A DNA stretch of 64,000 bases from Pyrinomonadaceae bacterium (GCA_019694355.1 JAIBCB010000004.1:124001-188000), one strand, 5' to 3'; positions 25,564 to 34,835 are shown, counted from the first letter of the stretch. The notes: generated from the letters alone by a model not told the origin. Made by a program: numbers and translations.

Positions 25564-27149
25564 GCTCACCAACCGCACTAAATCTCGCTTCGATCGTTAC
25601 CCAGAACGCCAGGCTCACGCCTGACAATGAAGCGGTCGTGGGTGCAGGCCGTCGGATGACCTTCCGCGAACTCGATCAGGCGTCGAATCAGGTTGCGAAC
25701 GCTCTCAAAAAACTCGGTTTTGGCGTCGGCGACAATGTCGCGTTGATGTGCCCGAATCTGCCTTACTTCCCCATCATCTATTTCGGGATCATAAAGACCG
25801 GTGCGGCGGTCGTGCCGCTCTGCGTGCTATTCAAGCCGGCCGAGATCGAGTATCACCTGAAGGACAGCGAGGCGAAGGCCGTGTTTGCATTTCAGGGCAC
25901 CGAAGAACTGCCGATGCTCGATCGCACCAAGGAGGCTTTCGACCGCGTCGATTCGTGCCGGCATCTGATCGCCCTGCCGAACCCGCAATCGCCGTCGCCT
26001 GAACAGGACGGCATCACAATGTTCAGCAGTTTTGTCGGTGGCGAAAGCCCAGTCTTCGAAACTTACCCGACCGCGCCTGACGATACGTGTGCGATCCTTT
26101 ACACCTCGGGCACGACCGGCCAGCCAAAAGGCGCTGAATTGACGCATCTGAATCTTTGGTCGAATGTCGTCGCAACGCACGAAATTATGCAGGCCGGCCC
26201 GGCCGCAAAGACCGTCGAGCAAGGGACGATGCTCATCACGCTGCCTCTGTTTCACACAACAGGCCAGACCGTGCAGATGAACACCGGCCTTTACGCAGGC
26301 AGCCGGATCGTCCTGCTTCCGCGTTTTGATCCCAAAATGACGCTCGACACGATGACGGCCGAGAAGGTGAATTTCTGGGTCGGTGTGCCGACGATGTACT
26401 GGGCGCTTCTCAACTACGTTGAAGAAAATAACTACGACACATCGTCGATCGTCGAGAATATGAGCGTCGCAAAATCCGGCGGTGCTCCGATGCCGGTCGA
26501 TGTTATGAAGGCGTTCGAGAAGCGCTTCAATGTGCGGGTTCTCGAAGGCTACGGCCTTTCTGAGACGTCGCCGCTCGCGACCTTCAATCATATGCAGCGT
26601 CCGTCAAAGCCGGGAACGGTCGGTCAGTCGATCTACGGCGTCGATGTGATCTGCGCTGACGATGATGACAATGAAGTCCCACGCGGGACACGCGGCGAGA
26701 TCCTCATTCGCGGGGCGAATGTGATGAAGGGCTATTACAAACGCCCCGATGCCACGGCCGAGGCATTCCGAAACGGTTGGTTTCATTCCGGCGACATCGG
26801 AACGATGGACGACGAAGGGTTTTTGACGATCGTCGATCGCAAAAAGGATATGATCCTTCGCGGCGGCTACAACGTCTATCCGCGCGAACTCGAAGAACTC
26901 ATCATCACGCATCCTGCGGTTTCGCTCGTCGCTGTCATCGGCGTGCCGGATGATCGCCTAGGCGAAGAGGTGAAGGCTTTCGTCGTCCTCAAACCGGGCG
27001 AAACACTAACGGAAGACGATCTGATCGAATGGTGCCGCACGCGCATCGCATCCAATAAATATCCGCGTTTTGTCGAGTTCCGCAATGAACTCCCGATCGG
27101 CAATACCGGCAAGATCTTCAAACGCGCACTCAAGGAAGAGGCTCGATAG
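25560..27149 (+). CDS. Long-chain acyl-CoA synthetase (AMP-binding)
   Basis: The 529-residue enzyme belongs to the adenylate-forming ANL superfamily and probably activates fatty or other carboxylic acids to CoA thioesters. Motifs: YTSGTTGQPKGAELTHLNL (phosphate loop), EGYGLSETSPLATFN, GWFHSGDIGTMDDEGFLTIV with the ribose aspartate, RKKDMILRGGYNVYPRELEE at the hinge, and the catalytic lysine in GNTGKIFKRALKEE. Substrate chain length cannot be told from sequence. It overlaps nadB by 4 bp (ATGA), so it is translationally coupled to it. Confidence 0.92.
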   Translation: MSSPTALNLASIVTQNARLTPDNEAVVGAGRRMTFRELDQASNQVANALKKLGFGVGDNVALMCPNLPYFPIIYFGIIKTGAAVVPLCVLFKPAEIEYHLKDSEAKAVFAFQGTEELPMLDRTKEAFDRVDSCRHLIALPNPQSPSPEQDGITMFSSFVGGESPVFETYPTAPDDTCAILYTSGTTGQPKGAELTHLNLWSNVVATHEIMQAGPAAKTVEQGTMLITLPLFHTTGQTVQMNTGLYAGSRIVLLPRFDPKMTLDTMTAEKVNFWVGVPTMYWALLNYVEENNYDTSSIVENMSVAKSGGAPMPVDVMKAFEKRFNVRVLEGYGLSETSPLATFNHMQRPSKPGTVGQSIYGVDVICADDDDNEVPRGTRGEILIRGANVMKGYYKRPDATAEAFRNGWFHSGDIGTMDDEGFLTIVDRKKDMILRGGYNVYPRELEELIITHPAVSLVAVIGVPDDRLGEEVKAFVVLKPGETLTEDDLIEWCRTRIASNKYPRFVEFRNELPIGNTGKIFKRALKEEAR

Positions 27150-27200
27150 CTTCACCTCTCGTTGCCTATTTCCCGCTAATTGCGGAAAATTTAAGCAGCG

Positions 27201-27563
27201 ATGTTCAGAACTAAGTTAGTCATTCTCCTTGCTTTCATTGCGGTCAGCGGCCTTTCGGCCTGCATAAGCAGTTCAGCCTCAAAGCCATACGTAATGGCGG
27301 ACGACCAGACCTACCAGGCGGCGCTCTTCCGGCAGAACTGCGCCGTCTGCCACGGACGCGAAGGCGAAGGTGCTGTACTGCCGAATGGGACAGTTATCCC
27401 GAGCCTCCGCGACGCGCATCACAAGTTCAATACCAGAGCCGAGATCTACAATCAGATCACACACGGCGGGAATGGAATGACGCCCTTCGAACGCCAACTC
27501 ACCGACAATGAACGCCAATTGCTCACCGATCTCGTATATTCGAAGCTACGCGGCGGGAAATAG
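27201..27563 (+). CDS. Class I-type cytochrome c lipoprotein
   Basis: The 120-residue protein has a lipoprotein signal (LLAFIAVSGLSAC) and one haem-binding motif NCAVCHGREG. A likely axial methionine lies in GGNGMTPFERQL near residue 95. It is a small periplasmic or membrane-attached electron carrier. It lies 51 bp after the acyl-CoA ligase and 25 bp before the epimerase. No oxidase partner is nearby. Confidence 0.9.
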   Translation: MFRTKLVILLAFIAVSGLSACISSSASKPYVMADDQTYQAALFRQNCAVCHGREGEGAVLPNGTVIPSLRDAHHKFNTRAEIYNQITHGGNGMTPFERQLTDNERQLLTDLVYSKLRGGK

Positions 27564-27588
27564 AAATTCTGTGCTTTAATATGCAAAT

Positions 27589-28482
27589 ATGCGAATTCTG
27601 ATCTGCGGTGCAAGCGGCCTGATCGGCAAAGCCCTTACGAAGACCCTCGAGGCAAAGGGCTGCGAGCTTCTGCTTGCGGGCAGAAAGGAACCGCAGGATG
27701 AACGCCAGACGAAATGGACGATCGAGGACGGATTTGCCGAGCCCGAACGTCTCGAAGGACTCGATGCCGTCATTCACCTTGCCGGCGAATCGGTAAGCGC
27801 TCTTCGATGGACGGATGAAAAGAAGGCGGCTATCCGAAGCAGCCGTGTCGATGGCACACGCAGCGTCGTCGATACACTCGCCAAGCTGAAGTCGCGTCCG
27901 AAGGTTTTGATCTCCGGCTCCGCGGTCGGATTCTATGGCGATCGGGATGACGAGATCCTGACCGAATCAAGCACCGCAGGCGACAACTTTCTTGCCCAAA
28001 CGTGTCGCGAATGGGAAGCGGAATCGCGACGTGCCGAGGACGCCGGGATCCGCACAGTTCTGCTCCGAACCGGCATCGTCCTCTCTAAAGACGGCGGAGC
28101 TCTCGCGACGATGCTGTTGCCCTTCAAAATGGGCGTCGGCGGCGTCATAGGCGACGGTAAGCAGTGGATGAGCTGGATATCGCTGGACGACGAAATTCGT
28201 GCCATCGAATTCGTCCTCGAACACGAGGAAGTGCGTGGAGCCGTCAATCTCGTAAGCCCTAACCCTGTTACAAATCAACAGTTTACGGCCGCTCTCGGTG
28301 AAGTTCTTTACCGCCCGACGTTCATTCCCCTGCCCGAGTTTGCGGTCTCGATGCTGCTCGGCGAAATGGGCGACGAACTCCTTCTCTCAAGCACTCGCGT
28401 CGTACCGGCACGGCTTGAGCAGCTCGGTTTTGAGTGGCAGTTTCCTGACCTAAAACCGGCCCTCGAACACGTCCTGGCTTAG
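27589..28482 (+). CDS. TIGR01777-family epimerase/SDR protein (YfcH-like)
   Basis: The 297-residue protein starts with a Rossmann nucleotide-binding motif ICGASGLIGKALTKTLEAKG. It also has VIHLAGESVSALRW, the family core SGSAVGFYGDRDDEILTESS, and the C-terminal region LGEMGDELLLSSTRVVPARL. Members are NAD(P)-dependent and of unknown substrate; in other bacteria they are linked to cell division or stress. It is the last gene before the first repeat island. Confidence 0.92.
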   Translation: MRILICGASGLIGKALTKTLEAKGCELLLAGRKEPQDERQTKWTIEDGFAEPERLEGLDAVIHLAGESVSALRWTDEKKAAIRSSRVDGTRSVVDTLAKLKSRPKVLISGSAVGFYGDRDDEILTESSTAGDNFLAQTCREWEAESRRAEDAGIRTVLLRTGIVLSKDGGALATMLLPFKMGVGGVIGDGKQWMSWISLDDEIRAIEFVLEHEEVRGAVNLVSPNPVTNQQFTAALGEVLYRPTFIPLPEFAVSMLLGEMGDELLLSSTRVVPARLEQLGFEWQFPDLKPALEHVLA

Positions 28483-28754
28483 CCCTCAATCGATTTTGTG
28501 CCGATCGTGCAGAATGTGCATTTTGTGCGGTTTGATACATTTTGTGCGGTTTGTGTCGATTTGTGCGGTTTGTGCTTCAAACGTGCGCGTCGGTTCGCTA
28601 TGATGACAACACGGTCGAAGCGGCCGTTGGTCTTTGAAAATATGTAAATGGTTAATCGTGAATGGTTAATGGTGAGTGGCCTACTTCCTTCGCGTTCTTT
28701 GCGGAGCCTTAGCGTACTTTGTGTTTACGATCTTGTTGGCAACGCAAAACCTGA

Positions 28755-28890
28755 AAGGAAGACTTCTGACTTCTCACTTATCACCTATTTCGGAACCGTT
28801 GGAGGCCAGAGGCGCTTGCCGCAAGGAAGACTTCTCACTTCTCACTTATCACCTATTTCGGAACCGTTGGAGGCCAGAGGCGCTTGCCGC
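28755..28890 (+). repeat. 68-bp tandem duplication
   Basis: Two head-to-tail 68-bp units begin with AAGGAAGACTTCT and end with GGCGCTTGCCGC. They differ by a single base near the start (TGACTT against TCACTT). The near identity points to a recent duplication. Confidence 0.85.
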
Positions 28891-29040
28891 ATTGCAGTGC
28901 GGTCGGGCTCGCCCGACCGTCAATCGCCCAAGGAAAATTTCGGAGCGTGCGAAGCACGCGACAGAGGCATGTCGGCGGCTAGCCGCCTCCAAAGAGAATT
29001 GAGAACGGAGAATTGAGAATGGAAAACGTGGTTTGATATT

Positions 29041-29167
29041 TTTTTTGCAAAATTCTGGGGCAAATCGTGTAAGTGATTGATAATACATTACTTATTTGTC
29101 CCAAGAGCTGTCCCACGAACGTCTTGGCTGGGACAGAAGACGGAATTGTCGGCGGCAAGCCGCCTCC
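29041..29167 (+). repeat. GGGACA structured repeat, copy A
   Basis: It begins after a T-run, then runs through AATTCTGGGGCAAATCG, TAAGTGA, TTACTTATTTGTCCC, CTGTCCCA, TGGCTGGGACA and ends GGCGGCAAGCCGCCTCC. Two nested stems can form (GGGNCAAAT/ATTTGTCCC with TAAGTGA/TTACTTA, and TGTCCCA/TGGGACA), plus a GGCGGC/GCCGCC hairpin. Confidence 0.8.
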
Positions 29168-29216
29168 AAAGAGAACGGAAAAACGGAGAATTGAGAATGG
29201 AAAACGTGGTCTGATC

Positions 29217-29346
29217 TTTTTTTTGCGAAATTCTGGGACAAATCGCGTAAGTGACTGATAACAGATCACTTATTTGTCCCAAGGGCTGTCCCAGGGGCGT
29301 CTTGGCTGGGACAAAGGACGGCCATTGTCGGCGGCAAGCCGCCTCC
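29217..29346 (+). repeat. GGGACA structured repeat, copy B
   Basis: This has the same layout as copy A in tandem, with TAAGTGA/TCACTTA fully complementary and TGTCCCAG/CTGGGACA intact. The spacer between A and B repeats an AGAATGGAAAACGTGGT segment that also precedes copy A, so the tandem unit is about 176 bp. Confidence 0.8.
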
Positions 29347-29596
29347 AGAATGGTCGGTGTACGCTCATCGGTCGGGCACGGTTGCGTGTTTTGCAACACG
29401 TGGGGATCTCTGACCCACGAACCCCGACCGCACTGCGAGAGGGCATAGCCCAATGGCCGCGCGGCGTGCAACAAACATGCGGCTCCTCCGGAGCCAAGAA
29501 GGTGTTCGACGGAACTGACCGCCCGCTCACGCAGGCGGTTCTGACTTCTGCTCACTGCTGACCGCTCGCTGCCCACTGCCGCTGCCCACTGGCCTC

Positions 29597-30280
29597 TTAC
29601 TTAGGCGGTTCTGACTGCGCGACGAAAAGCTGCGGAAACCGCTGCTTCAACGCCTCGACCTTTGGCCGGTCGTTTATGACGATGTACGGGTCGTCGGGGT
29701 TCAGCCGCATATAGTCCTGATGATATTTCTCGGCAGGATAGAAGCCATCGAGCGATCTGATCTCGGTCACGATCGGTTTGTCGAAGAACTTCGCGTCCGT
29801 CAGGGCCTTTATAAAAGCTTCAGCCGAAGCCTTTTGTTTGTCGTTCTGATAAAAGATCGCCGAGCGGTATTGCGTGCCGTGATCCGGGCCTTGAAAATTA
29901 AGCTCGGTTGGGTTGTGAGCAACGGTGAAGAAGATGTAAAGCAGCTGCTCATACGTTACCTTCGACGGGTCGAATGTCACCTCGACCGACTCAGCATGGC
30001 CGGTCGTGCCGGAGCCGACGTCTTCGTAGTTCGCGGTTTCTTTGGAGCCGCCCGCGTATCCCGAAACCACGTTCGTCACGCCTTTGACGTGTTCATAGAC
30101 GCCCTCGGCGCCCCAAAAGCAGCCGCCGGCAAAAACGGCGGTCTCCAGCTTTGCGGTTTGTGCATTTGGGTTCGGAGTTGCGACAGGGATCGCTGTCGAT
30201 GAACTTGCGTCTGCCGAAGAGCAACCTGACGCGATCGCGACGGCCGCGATAAAAAATAGGCAAAAGAGTGTCGATCTCAT
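29597..30280 (-). CDS. msrA: Peptide methionine sulfoxide reductase A, lipoprotein
   Basis: MsrA repairs oxidised methionine (S-sulfoxide). The catalytic motif FAGGCFWGAEGVYEH with the active cysteine is at about residue 55. Other family stretches are YAGGSKETANYEDVGSGTTG, HGTQYRSAIFYQND and AEKYHQDYM. The start at 30280 gives a lipoprotein signal (LFFIAAVAIASGC), so this copy would work in the periplasm or on the membrane. It stands alone, directly beside repeat island 1, with the RidA gene divergent. Confidence 0.94.
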   Translation of the reverse strand: MRSTLFCLFFIAAVAIASGCSSADASSSTAIPVATPNPNAQTAKLETAVFAGGCFWGAEGVYEHVKGVTNVVSGYAGGSKETANYEDVGSGTTGHAESVEVTFDPSKVTYEQLLYIFFTVAHNPTELNFQGPDHGTQYRSAIFYQNDKQKASAEAFIKALTDAKFFDKPIVTEIRSLDGFYPAEKYHQDYMRLNPDDPYIVINDRPKVEALKQRFPQLFVAQSEPPK

Positions 30281-30378
30281 ATGTTTATATTCGTTTCGGG
30301 TGCACAAATTGGATGCAAACTATTCTATAATAGTTCGAAATTCGCATCTTGTTTTTATTGACCCGCTCGCGGAGATCG

Positions 30379-30798
30379 ATGACGTCAAACGAAGCTATAA
30401 ATTCTTCCCGCGCACCGAAACCTGTTGGTGCATATCCGCACGCAAGGCGTGTCGGTGATCTTTTGTTCTTGTCGGGTGTCGGGCCAAGGAAGCTTGATTC
30501 GGAAAAGATACCCGGAGTTGAACTTGATGGCGAGCGGAATATCGTGTCCTACGATATTGAAACGCAATGCCGTTCGGTCTTTGAGAATGTCCGCGTGATC
30601 CTGGAAGACGCAGGTTCTGCCTGGGAGAATATGGTAGATGTGACGGTCTTCCTCACGAATATGAAGGCGGATTTTGCCGCTTTCAACCGTCTTTATGCAG
30701 AGTACTTCGCCGATGTTCGGCCTTGCCGTACGACCGTCGAAGTAAACGCCCTTCCCACACCGATCGCGATCGAGCTTAAAGTGATCGCGACGATCTAG
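30379..30798 (+). CDS. RidA-family protein, probable 2-aminomuconate deaminase
   Basis: The 139-residue protein is a RidA/YjgF fold with KPVGAYPHARRVGDLLFLSG, a middle helix SVFENVRVILEDAGSAWENM and the conserved C-terminal CRTTVEVNALPTPIAIELKV. General RidA proteins hydrolyse imines and enamines. 2-Aminomuconate deaminases of the kynurenine pathway belong to the same superfamily. Given the seven-step kynurenine set in the next 20 kb, I infer deaminase activity on 2-aminomuconate; a generic RidA role is the alternative. The next gene starts at the base after its stop. Confidence 0.8.
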   Translation: MTSNEAINSSRAPKPVGAYPHARRVGDLLFLSGVGPRKLDSEKIPGVELDGERNIVSYDIETQCRSVFENVRVILEDAGSAWENMVDVTVFLTNMKADFAAFNRLYAEYFADVRPCRTTVEVNALPTPIAIELKVIATI

Positions 30799-31275
30799 AT
30801 GAGTGACAGATCAACGATCGAGCCCGTGGTGACCGCGGACGCGGAACGGCTCACGGAGATAGCTTTCGCCGCGAAGGCGTATTGGAAGTATCCGGCGGCG
30901 TGGCTTGAAAGATGGCGTCCGCAGCTCACGATCGGCGACAGTGACATCGAGAAAGACACGGTGGCCAAGCTTGTCGTCGGCGTTGAGATCGCAGGCTTTT
31001 ATCTGCTGCGGGAGGACGCCGGAAAACTTTGGCTCGAACACTTGTGGGTAGATCCGCGGTTTATCGGACGCGGACTTGGGCGAAAGCTGTTCGAGCACGC
31101 GATGGCGGCCGCGAGCGAAAGAACGTTCGCTGCTATTCAGATTGAATCCGACCCGAACGCAGAAGGGTTTTACGCCGCAATGGGAGCTAAACGCGTCGGA
31201 GAAACCAGATCGCAGATCGACGGCACGACCCGTGTGCTGCCGCTGATGGAATTCAAACTTAAAGGAAGAAAATAG
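30799..31275 (+). CDS. GNAT-family N-acetyltransferase
   Basis: The 158-residue protein has the GNAT acetyl-CoA core: LWLEHLWVDPRFIGRGLGRK (beta4 and the R/Q-x-x-G-x-G/A loop GRGLGR), then IQIESDPNAEGFYAAMGAKR. The substrate cannot be predicted. It begins directly after the RidA stop, so the two are probably cotranslated. Confidence 0.88.
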   Translation: MSDRSTIEPVVTADAERLTEIAFAAKAYWKYPAAWLERWRPQLTIGDSDIEKDTVAKLVVGVEIAGFYLLREDAGKLWLEHLWVDPRFIGRGLGRKLFEHAMAAASERTFAAIQIESDPNAEGFYAAMGAKRVGETRSQIDGTTRVLPLMEFKLKGRK

Positions 31276-31285
31276 GAACAACAAT

Positions 31286-32344
31286 ATGATCGAAACAAAT
31301 GGCTATGCGGTCCACGAAGCAGGAACCGATTTTGCATCATTCAACTTTGAGCGCCGCGATGTCGGGCCGCACGATATCCTGATCGACATTCTCTATGCCG
31401 GCATTTGCCACTCCGACATTCATCAGGCAAAGGACGAGTGGCATGACAGCATGCCGACCACATATCCGCTCGTTCCGGGCCACGAGATCGTCGGCCGCGT
31501 TTCGCAGGTCGGCAGCGAGGTCACAAAGTTCAAGGTCGGTGACACGGCCGGCATCGGCTGCTTTATCGATTCCTGCGGAGAGTGTGTCAATTGCGGGCAA
31601 GGGCAGCAGCAGTTTTGCTATCAGGGAGCGGTTTTTACCTACAACGCTGTCGAACGTGACGGCGTAACGAGAACTTACGGCGGCTACTCGAATAATTACG
31701 TCATCAACGAAAACTACGCTCTCAAGGTCAACTTTGACGGTGATCTTAAGGGCGTTGCACCGCTGCTGTGCGCAGGCATCACGACATATTCGCCGCTGCG
31801 AAGATTTAAGGTCGGGCCGGGACAAAAGGTCGGTATCGTCGGGCTCGGCGGCCTTGGACATATGGGCGTAAAGCTCGCAAAAGCGATGGGTGCAGAGGTT
31901 ACGATCTTCAGCACGTCGCCGAAGAAAGAAGCTGATGCCAAATCGCTCGGAGCCGATCATTTTGTCGTAACGAGCGACCCTGCGAACTTGGCTCCGCTCA
32001 CCGGCACATTCAACTTCATTCTCGACACCGTTTCAGCAGACCACGACGTTAACCCGTACATAAATCTGCTCGGAGTCGGCGGGGCGATGGTCGTTGTCGG
32101 TGTGCCCGTAATGCCGAATACCGTACACAATCTGTCGCTCATATTCGGCAACAAGACCCTTGCCGGTTCGCTGATCGGCGGAATTCCCGAGACACAGGAA
32201 ATGCTCGATTTCTGCGCCGAACACAACATCACTTCGGATGTCGAGGTGATCTCACCCGAATACATCCCCGAGGCATACGACCGCACCGTCAAAGCAGACG
32301 TGCGGTATAGGTTCGTGATCGATATGTCAGAACCCGCTGCGTGA
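31286..32344 (+). CDS. Zinc-dependent alcohol dehydrogenase (cinnamyl-type, YahK-like)
   Basis: The 352-residue enzyme is a medium-chain dehydrogenase. Catalytic zinc ligands are in GICHSDIH and PGHEIVG, structural zinc in CGECVNCGQGQQQFC, and the Rossmann loop is VGIVGLGGLGHMGVKLAKA. It resembles the YahK/cinnamyl alcohol dehydrogenase branch that reduces aldehydes with NADPH. It lies 10 bp after the GNAT gene. A link to the kynurenine genes is not evident. Confidence 0.92.
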   Translation: MIETNGYAVHEAGTDFASFNFERRDVGPHDILIDILYAGICHSDIHQAKDEWHDSMPTTYPLVPGHEIVGRVSQVGSEVTKFKVGDTAGIGCFIDSCGECVNCGQGQQQFCYQGAVFTYNAVERDGVTRTYGGYSNNYVINENYALKVNFDGDLKGVAPLLCAGITTYSPLRRFKVGPGQKVGIVGLGGLGHMGVKLAKAMGAEVTIFSTSPKKEADAKSLGADHFVVTSDPANLAPLTGTFNFILDTVSADHDVNPYINLLGVGGAMVVVGVPVMPNTVHNLSLIFGNKTLAGSLIGGIPETQEMLDFCAEHNITSDVEVISPEYIPEAYDRTVKADVRYRFVIDMSEPAA

Positions 32345-32407
32345 GCGGCGGGTCAGATCGCTCGCCTAACTGGCCGCCCGCTGACGCAGGCGGTTCCGAC
32401 AATTTGT

Positions 32408-32956
32408 ATGCGTTATGTAGCACTTCCTCGGGGCATAAATGTCTCGGGCAGCAATATGATAAAGATGACGGAACTCAAAGCGGAGCTCGAAACGCTCGGC
32501 TTTGAGAACGTCGTCACCTACATCAACAGCGGGAATGTCGCCTTTGATGTCAGTAGCCCGCACATAAGTAAGGGCTCGGCTACGGAGAAAGAACTCATCG
32601 ACAAGATCGCGCCCGTTTTAGAAACGCTCGCAGGCAAGCCGATCGGCGTGATGGTTCGCGAGCAGTCGGAGCTTACACGCATAATTCAGAACAATCCTTT
32701 TGCGGGCCAGTTTGCGAGCCACAAAGAGATGCACGTTCTCTTTCTCAAGGATGAATTGACCGACGAGGCAAAAGCGTTCCTTGCCGAGAGCGTACCGCCG
32801 CCCGAACGGTTTGCCGTCCACGGTCGTGAGATCTATTGCCATCTGCCGATGGGCGTTGCTGACAGCTATCTCGGGCGAGGCATATTCGAACGAAAACTAA
32901 AAATCACCGTCACCGCCCGAAATTGGCGCACGGTCGAGAAACTTTCGACGCTGTAG
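32408..32956 (+). CDS. DUF1697-family protein
   Basis: The 182-residue protein starts MRYVALPRGINVSGSNMIKM, the DUF1697 signature region, and continues with GFENVVTYINSGNVAFD, VMVREQSELTRIIQNNPFAG and GRGIFERKLKITVTARNWRT, all typical of the family. The biochemical function of DUF1697 is unknown. It stands between the alcohol dehydrogenase and a convergent methyltransferase gene, 3 bp from the latter's stop. Confidence 0.9.
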   Translation: MRYVALPRGINVSGSNMIKMTELKAELETLGFENVVTYINSGNVAFDVSSPHISKGSATEKELIDKIAPVLETLAGKPIGVMVREQSELTRIIQNNPFAGQFASHKEMHVLFLKDELTDEAKAFLAESVPPPERFAVHGREIYCHLPMGVADSYLGRGIFERKLKITVTARNWRTVEKLSTL

Positions 32957-32959
32957 GTC

Positions 32960-34027
32960 TCAAGGCCTCGCCTCGAAAATCAGATTAAAAGGCGTTTCGG
33001 TTGCTCTCCGAAAGCTTGTGAAGCCGCCCTGAGCCGCAACGTCCCTGAAGCGTGCTTCGCCGGCCTGAGCACCAAGCCCAAGGCCGACGTCCTGCGACCG
33101 CGAGGCCGGCGTGCAGATCAGTGTTGATGCCGAGTAGAACACGCGACCGACCGGATTGTGATTGTCCTCGTATCGATCGTGAGCAAAAGGTTCGACGATC
33201 ATCCAGGTGCCGTCGTCCTTTAGCGAATTTTTGACGTGTTTTGCTGCACCGACCGGGTCGCCCATATCGTGAAGACAGTCAAAGAACGCGACAAGGTCAT
33301 AACCCGTTCCCGGAAAATCTTTTGATGCGGCAACCTCAAATTTGATCTTATCGAGACCGGCAGCATCCGCTTTCTCGCGAGCGGTCCGTATCGAGGGCTC
33401 GTGGTAATCAAACCCGACGAACTCAGAGTTCGGAAAGGCCTTTGCCATTATGATGGTCGAGGCTCCAAAACCGCAGCCGACATCGGCGACCTTAGCACCG
33501 GTCTTTAGCTTCGCTTCTACGCCATCAAGAGCCGGGATCCATTCGCCGATCAGATGGGCGTTGTAACTTGGCCTGAAGAAAAGTTCGGTGCCGCAGAAAA
33601 GATCCGCGTCGTGTTCATGCCAACCGAGGCCTTCACCGCTAGTGAACCGTTCTACCATTTTTGGCACGGCCTTGAGCGCGGCAGCAGCGAGCACAAAAGC
33701 GCCGGGAGCGTGAACCGGACTGTTCTCGTCCGTCATTATGAAATATTGTTCATCGCTCATGTAATAGGCATCCAGATCGGCATCGTAATTAACGTAGCCG
33801 CTCGCAGCGTTCGCGTTCAACCACTCGCGAATATACCGCTCGTTGGTACCAGTGCGTGCTGCCAAGGCGGTTGCCGAGGTCCGCTCGTTCGGTTTGCCAA
33901 ATGCCTTATAAAGGCCGAGCTTTTCGCCGATCACGATCGAACCTGCGCTAACCGTTGCGCCAAGATCCGAAACAAATCGCCCAAGAAGTTCATTCAGTTT
34001 TTGTTCATTTATTTGCGGTGCTGTCAT
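32960..34027 (-). CDS. SAM-dependent methyltransferase with N-terminal winged helix
   Basis: The 355-residue protein has an N-terminal helical/winged-helix region (LGRFVSDLGATVSAGSIVIG, TSATALAARTGTNERYIREW) and a C-terminal class I methyltransferase with motif I AKVADVGCGFGASTIIMAK and the acidic loop FVGFDYHEPSI. The layout resembles small-molecule methyltransferases of the Rv2258c-like type. The substrate is unknown. The start at 34027 has a strong SD (GAGGAGGACGC). Confidence 0.85.
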   Translation of the reverse strand: MTAPQINEQKLNELLGRFVSDLGATVSAGSIVIGEKLGLYKAFGKPNERTSATALAARTGTNERYIREWLNANAASGYVNYDADLDAYYMSDEQYFIMTDENSPVHAPGAFVLAAAALKAVPKMVERFTSGEGLGWHEHDADLFCGTELFFRPSYNAHLIGEWIPALDGVEAKLKTGAKVADVGCGFGASTIIMAKAFPNSEFVGFDYHEPSIRTAREKADAAGLDKIKFEVAASKDFPGTGYDLVAFFDCLHDMGDPVGAAKHVKNSLKDDGTWMIVEPFAHDRYEDNHNPVGRVFYSASTLICTPASRSQDVGLGLGAQAGEARFRDVAAQGGFTSFRRATETPFNLIFEARP

Positions 34028-34288
34028 TGCGTCCTCCTCGCAAGAGATCAAAGATCCGCGTGGAAGACCCAAAGAACATCCGACTAATTGTTCGGTGTGG
34101 AATATTGCTATGATAGCACCGATTCTTGCAAAATCAACGTCAGATCAGGCTCCGTCCATTTAAGCCAAATTGGTCGTCGTCCGTCGGCATGTGCAAAAGC
34201 TTGTCGGCAAGTGGCAGAGAGACGAGAAACTTGCGATACTTTTGGCTCAGCTAGGAATCCCAGCAACTAACCAAGGAGAATCGACTGC

Positions 34289-34813
34289 ATGACAATTAGA
34301 TCAATCACTATTTCCCTATTCGTGTGCCTGACCGCGGCTGCTTTGATGACAGGTTGCGGAGGCGGCGGAGAGGCCAACTCTGCCAATAGCCCAAATAGCA
34401 ACAAGCCGGCAAACTCAAACAGCACGGCAAACAAAGCGCCGGAAGCTGCAAATTCGGCTTCGGTACCGGTTTCGACCGCACCTCCACTTGTAACAACGAT
34501 CGACGACCTGCAGTTGTCGTCGGCGTTCGAAGATGCGGCAGAGACGAAAGGCCGGATGATGAAGCTAACGGGAAATATTGCGATTGCGAATGACAAGAGC
34601 CTGACCATCAGCCACGGTAACAGCGACATGCTTAGCGGCAACACCGTTACGTGTAAGGGTGATTTTTCGAAATACTCGGGGCTGGAAGACAAGATCAAAG
34701 GCCTTGCAAAGGAGAACAAGGCTCCTAAGGTCGTTGTTGAAGGCAAAATATCCGACCGCGTCAATTACGACCTGATCCTTGAGCCATGCTCAATGACGGA
34801 GGTTCCGAAGTAG
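34289..34813 (+). CDS. Lipoprotein with OB-fold-like C-terminal domain
   Basis: The 174-residue protein has a lipoprotein signal (FVCLTAAALMTGC) followed by a Gly/Asn/Ser/Ala-rich linker (residues 25-70). The C-terminal 100 residues are beta-rich (GRMMKLTGNIAIANDKSLTI, NTVTCKGDF, APKVVVEGKISDRVNYDLIL) and fit a tRNA_anti-like/OB-type fold of periplasmic lipoproteins. Ligand unknown. The SD CAAGGAGAA precedes the ATG and a clear terminator follows, so it is monocistronic. Confidence 0.8.
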   Translation: MTIRSITISLFVCLTAAALMTGCGGGGEANSANSPNSNKPANSNSTANKAPEAANSASVPVSTAPPLVTTIDDLQLSSAFEDAAETKGRMMKLTGNIAIANDKSLTISHGNSDMLSGNTVTCKGDFSKYSGLEDKIKGLAKENKAPKVVVEGKISDRVNYDLILEPCSMTEVPK

Positions 34814-34835
34814 GCGACGGTTTTACACGAACCCG

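Larger units (their letters stand above)
28490..29580. repeat. Repeat island 1 (gene-free, about 1.1 kb)
   Basis: I find no gene here; the short open frames are repeat translations. Contents in order: a TTTGTGCGG-rich segment (28490-28636) that reappears inverted at 57533-57650; a 68-bp tandem duplication (28755-28890); a GCAGTGCGGTCGGGC stretch (28894); two copies of a structured repeat (29041-29167, 29217-29346); the palindrome GGCTCCTCCGGAGCC (29479); and CGCCCGCTCACGCAGGCGG (29522). The same order, inverted, is found in the second island at 56.7-57.65 kb. Confidence 0.8.

Noticed and set aside
28648..29576. Several open frames of 60-160 codons in repeat island 1
   Set aside because: They translate the repeats, are in conflicting frames, and the same peptides recur in island 2 because the DNA is repeated.
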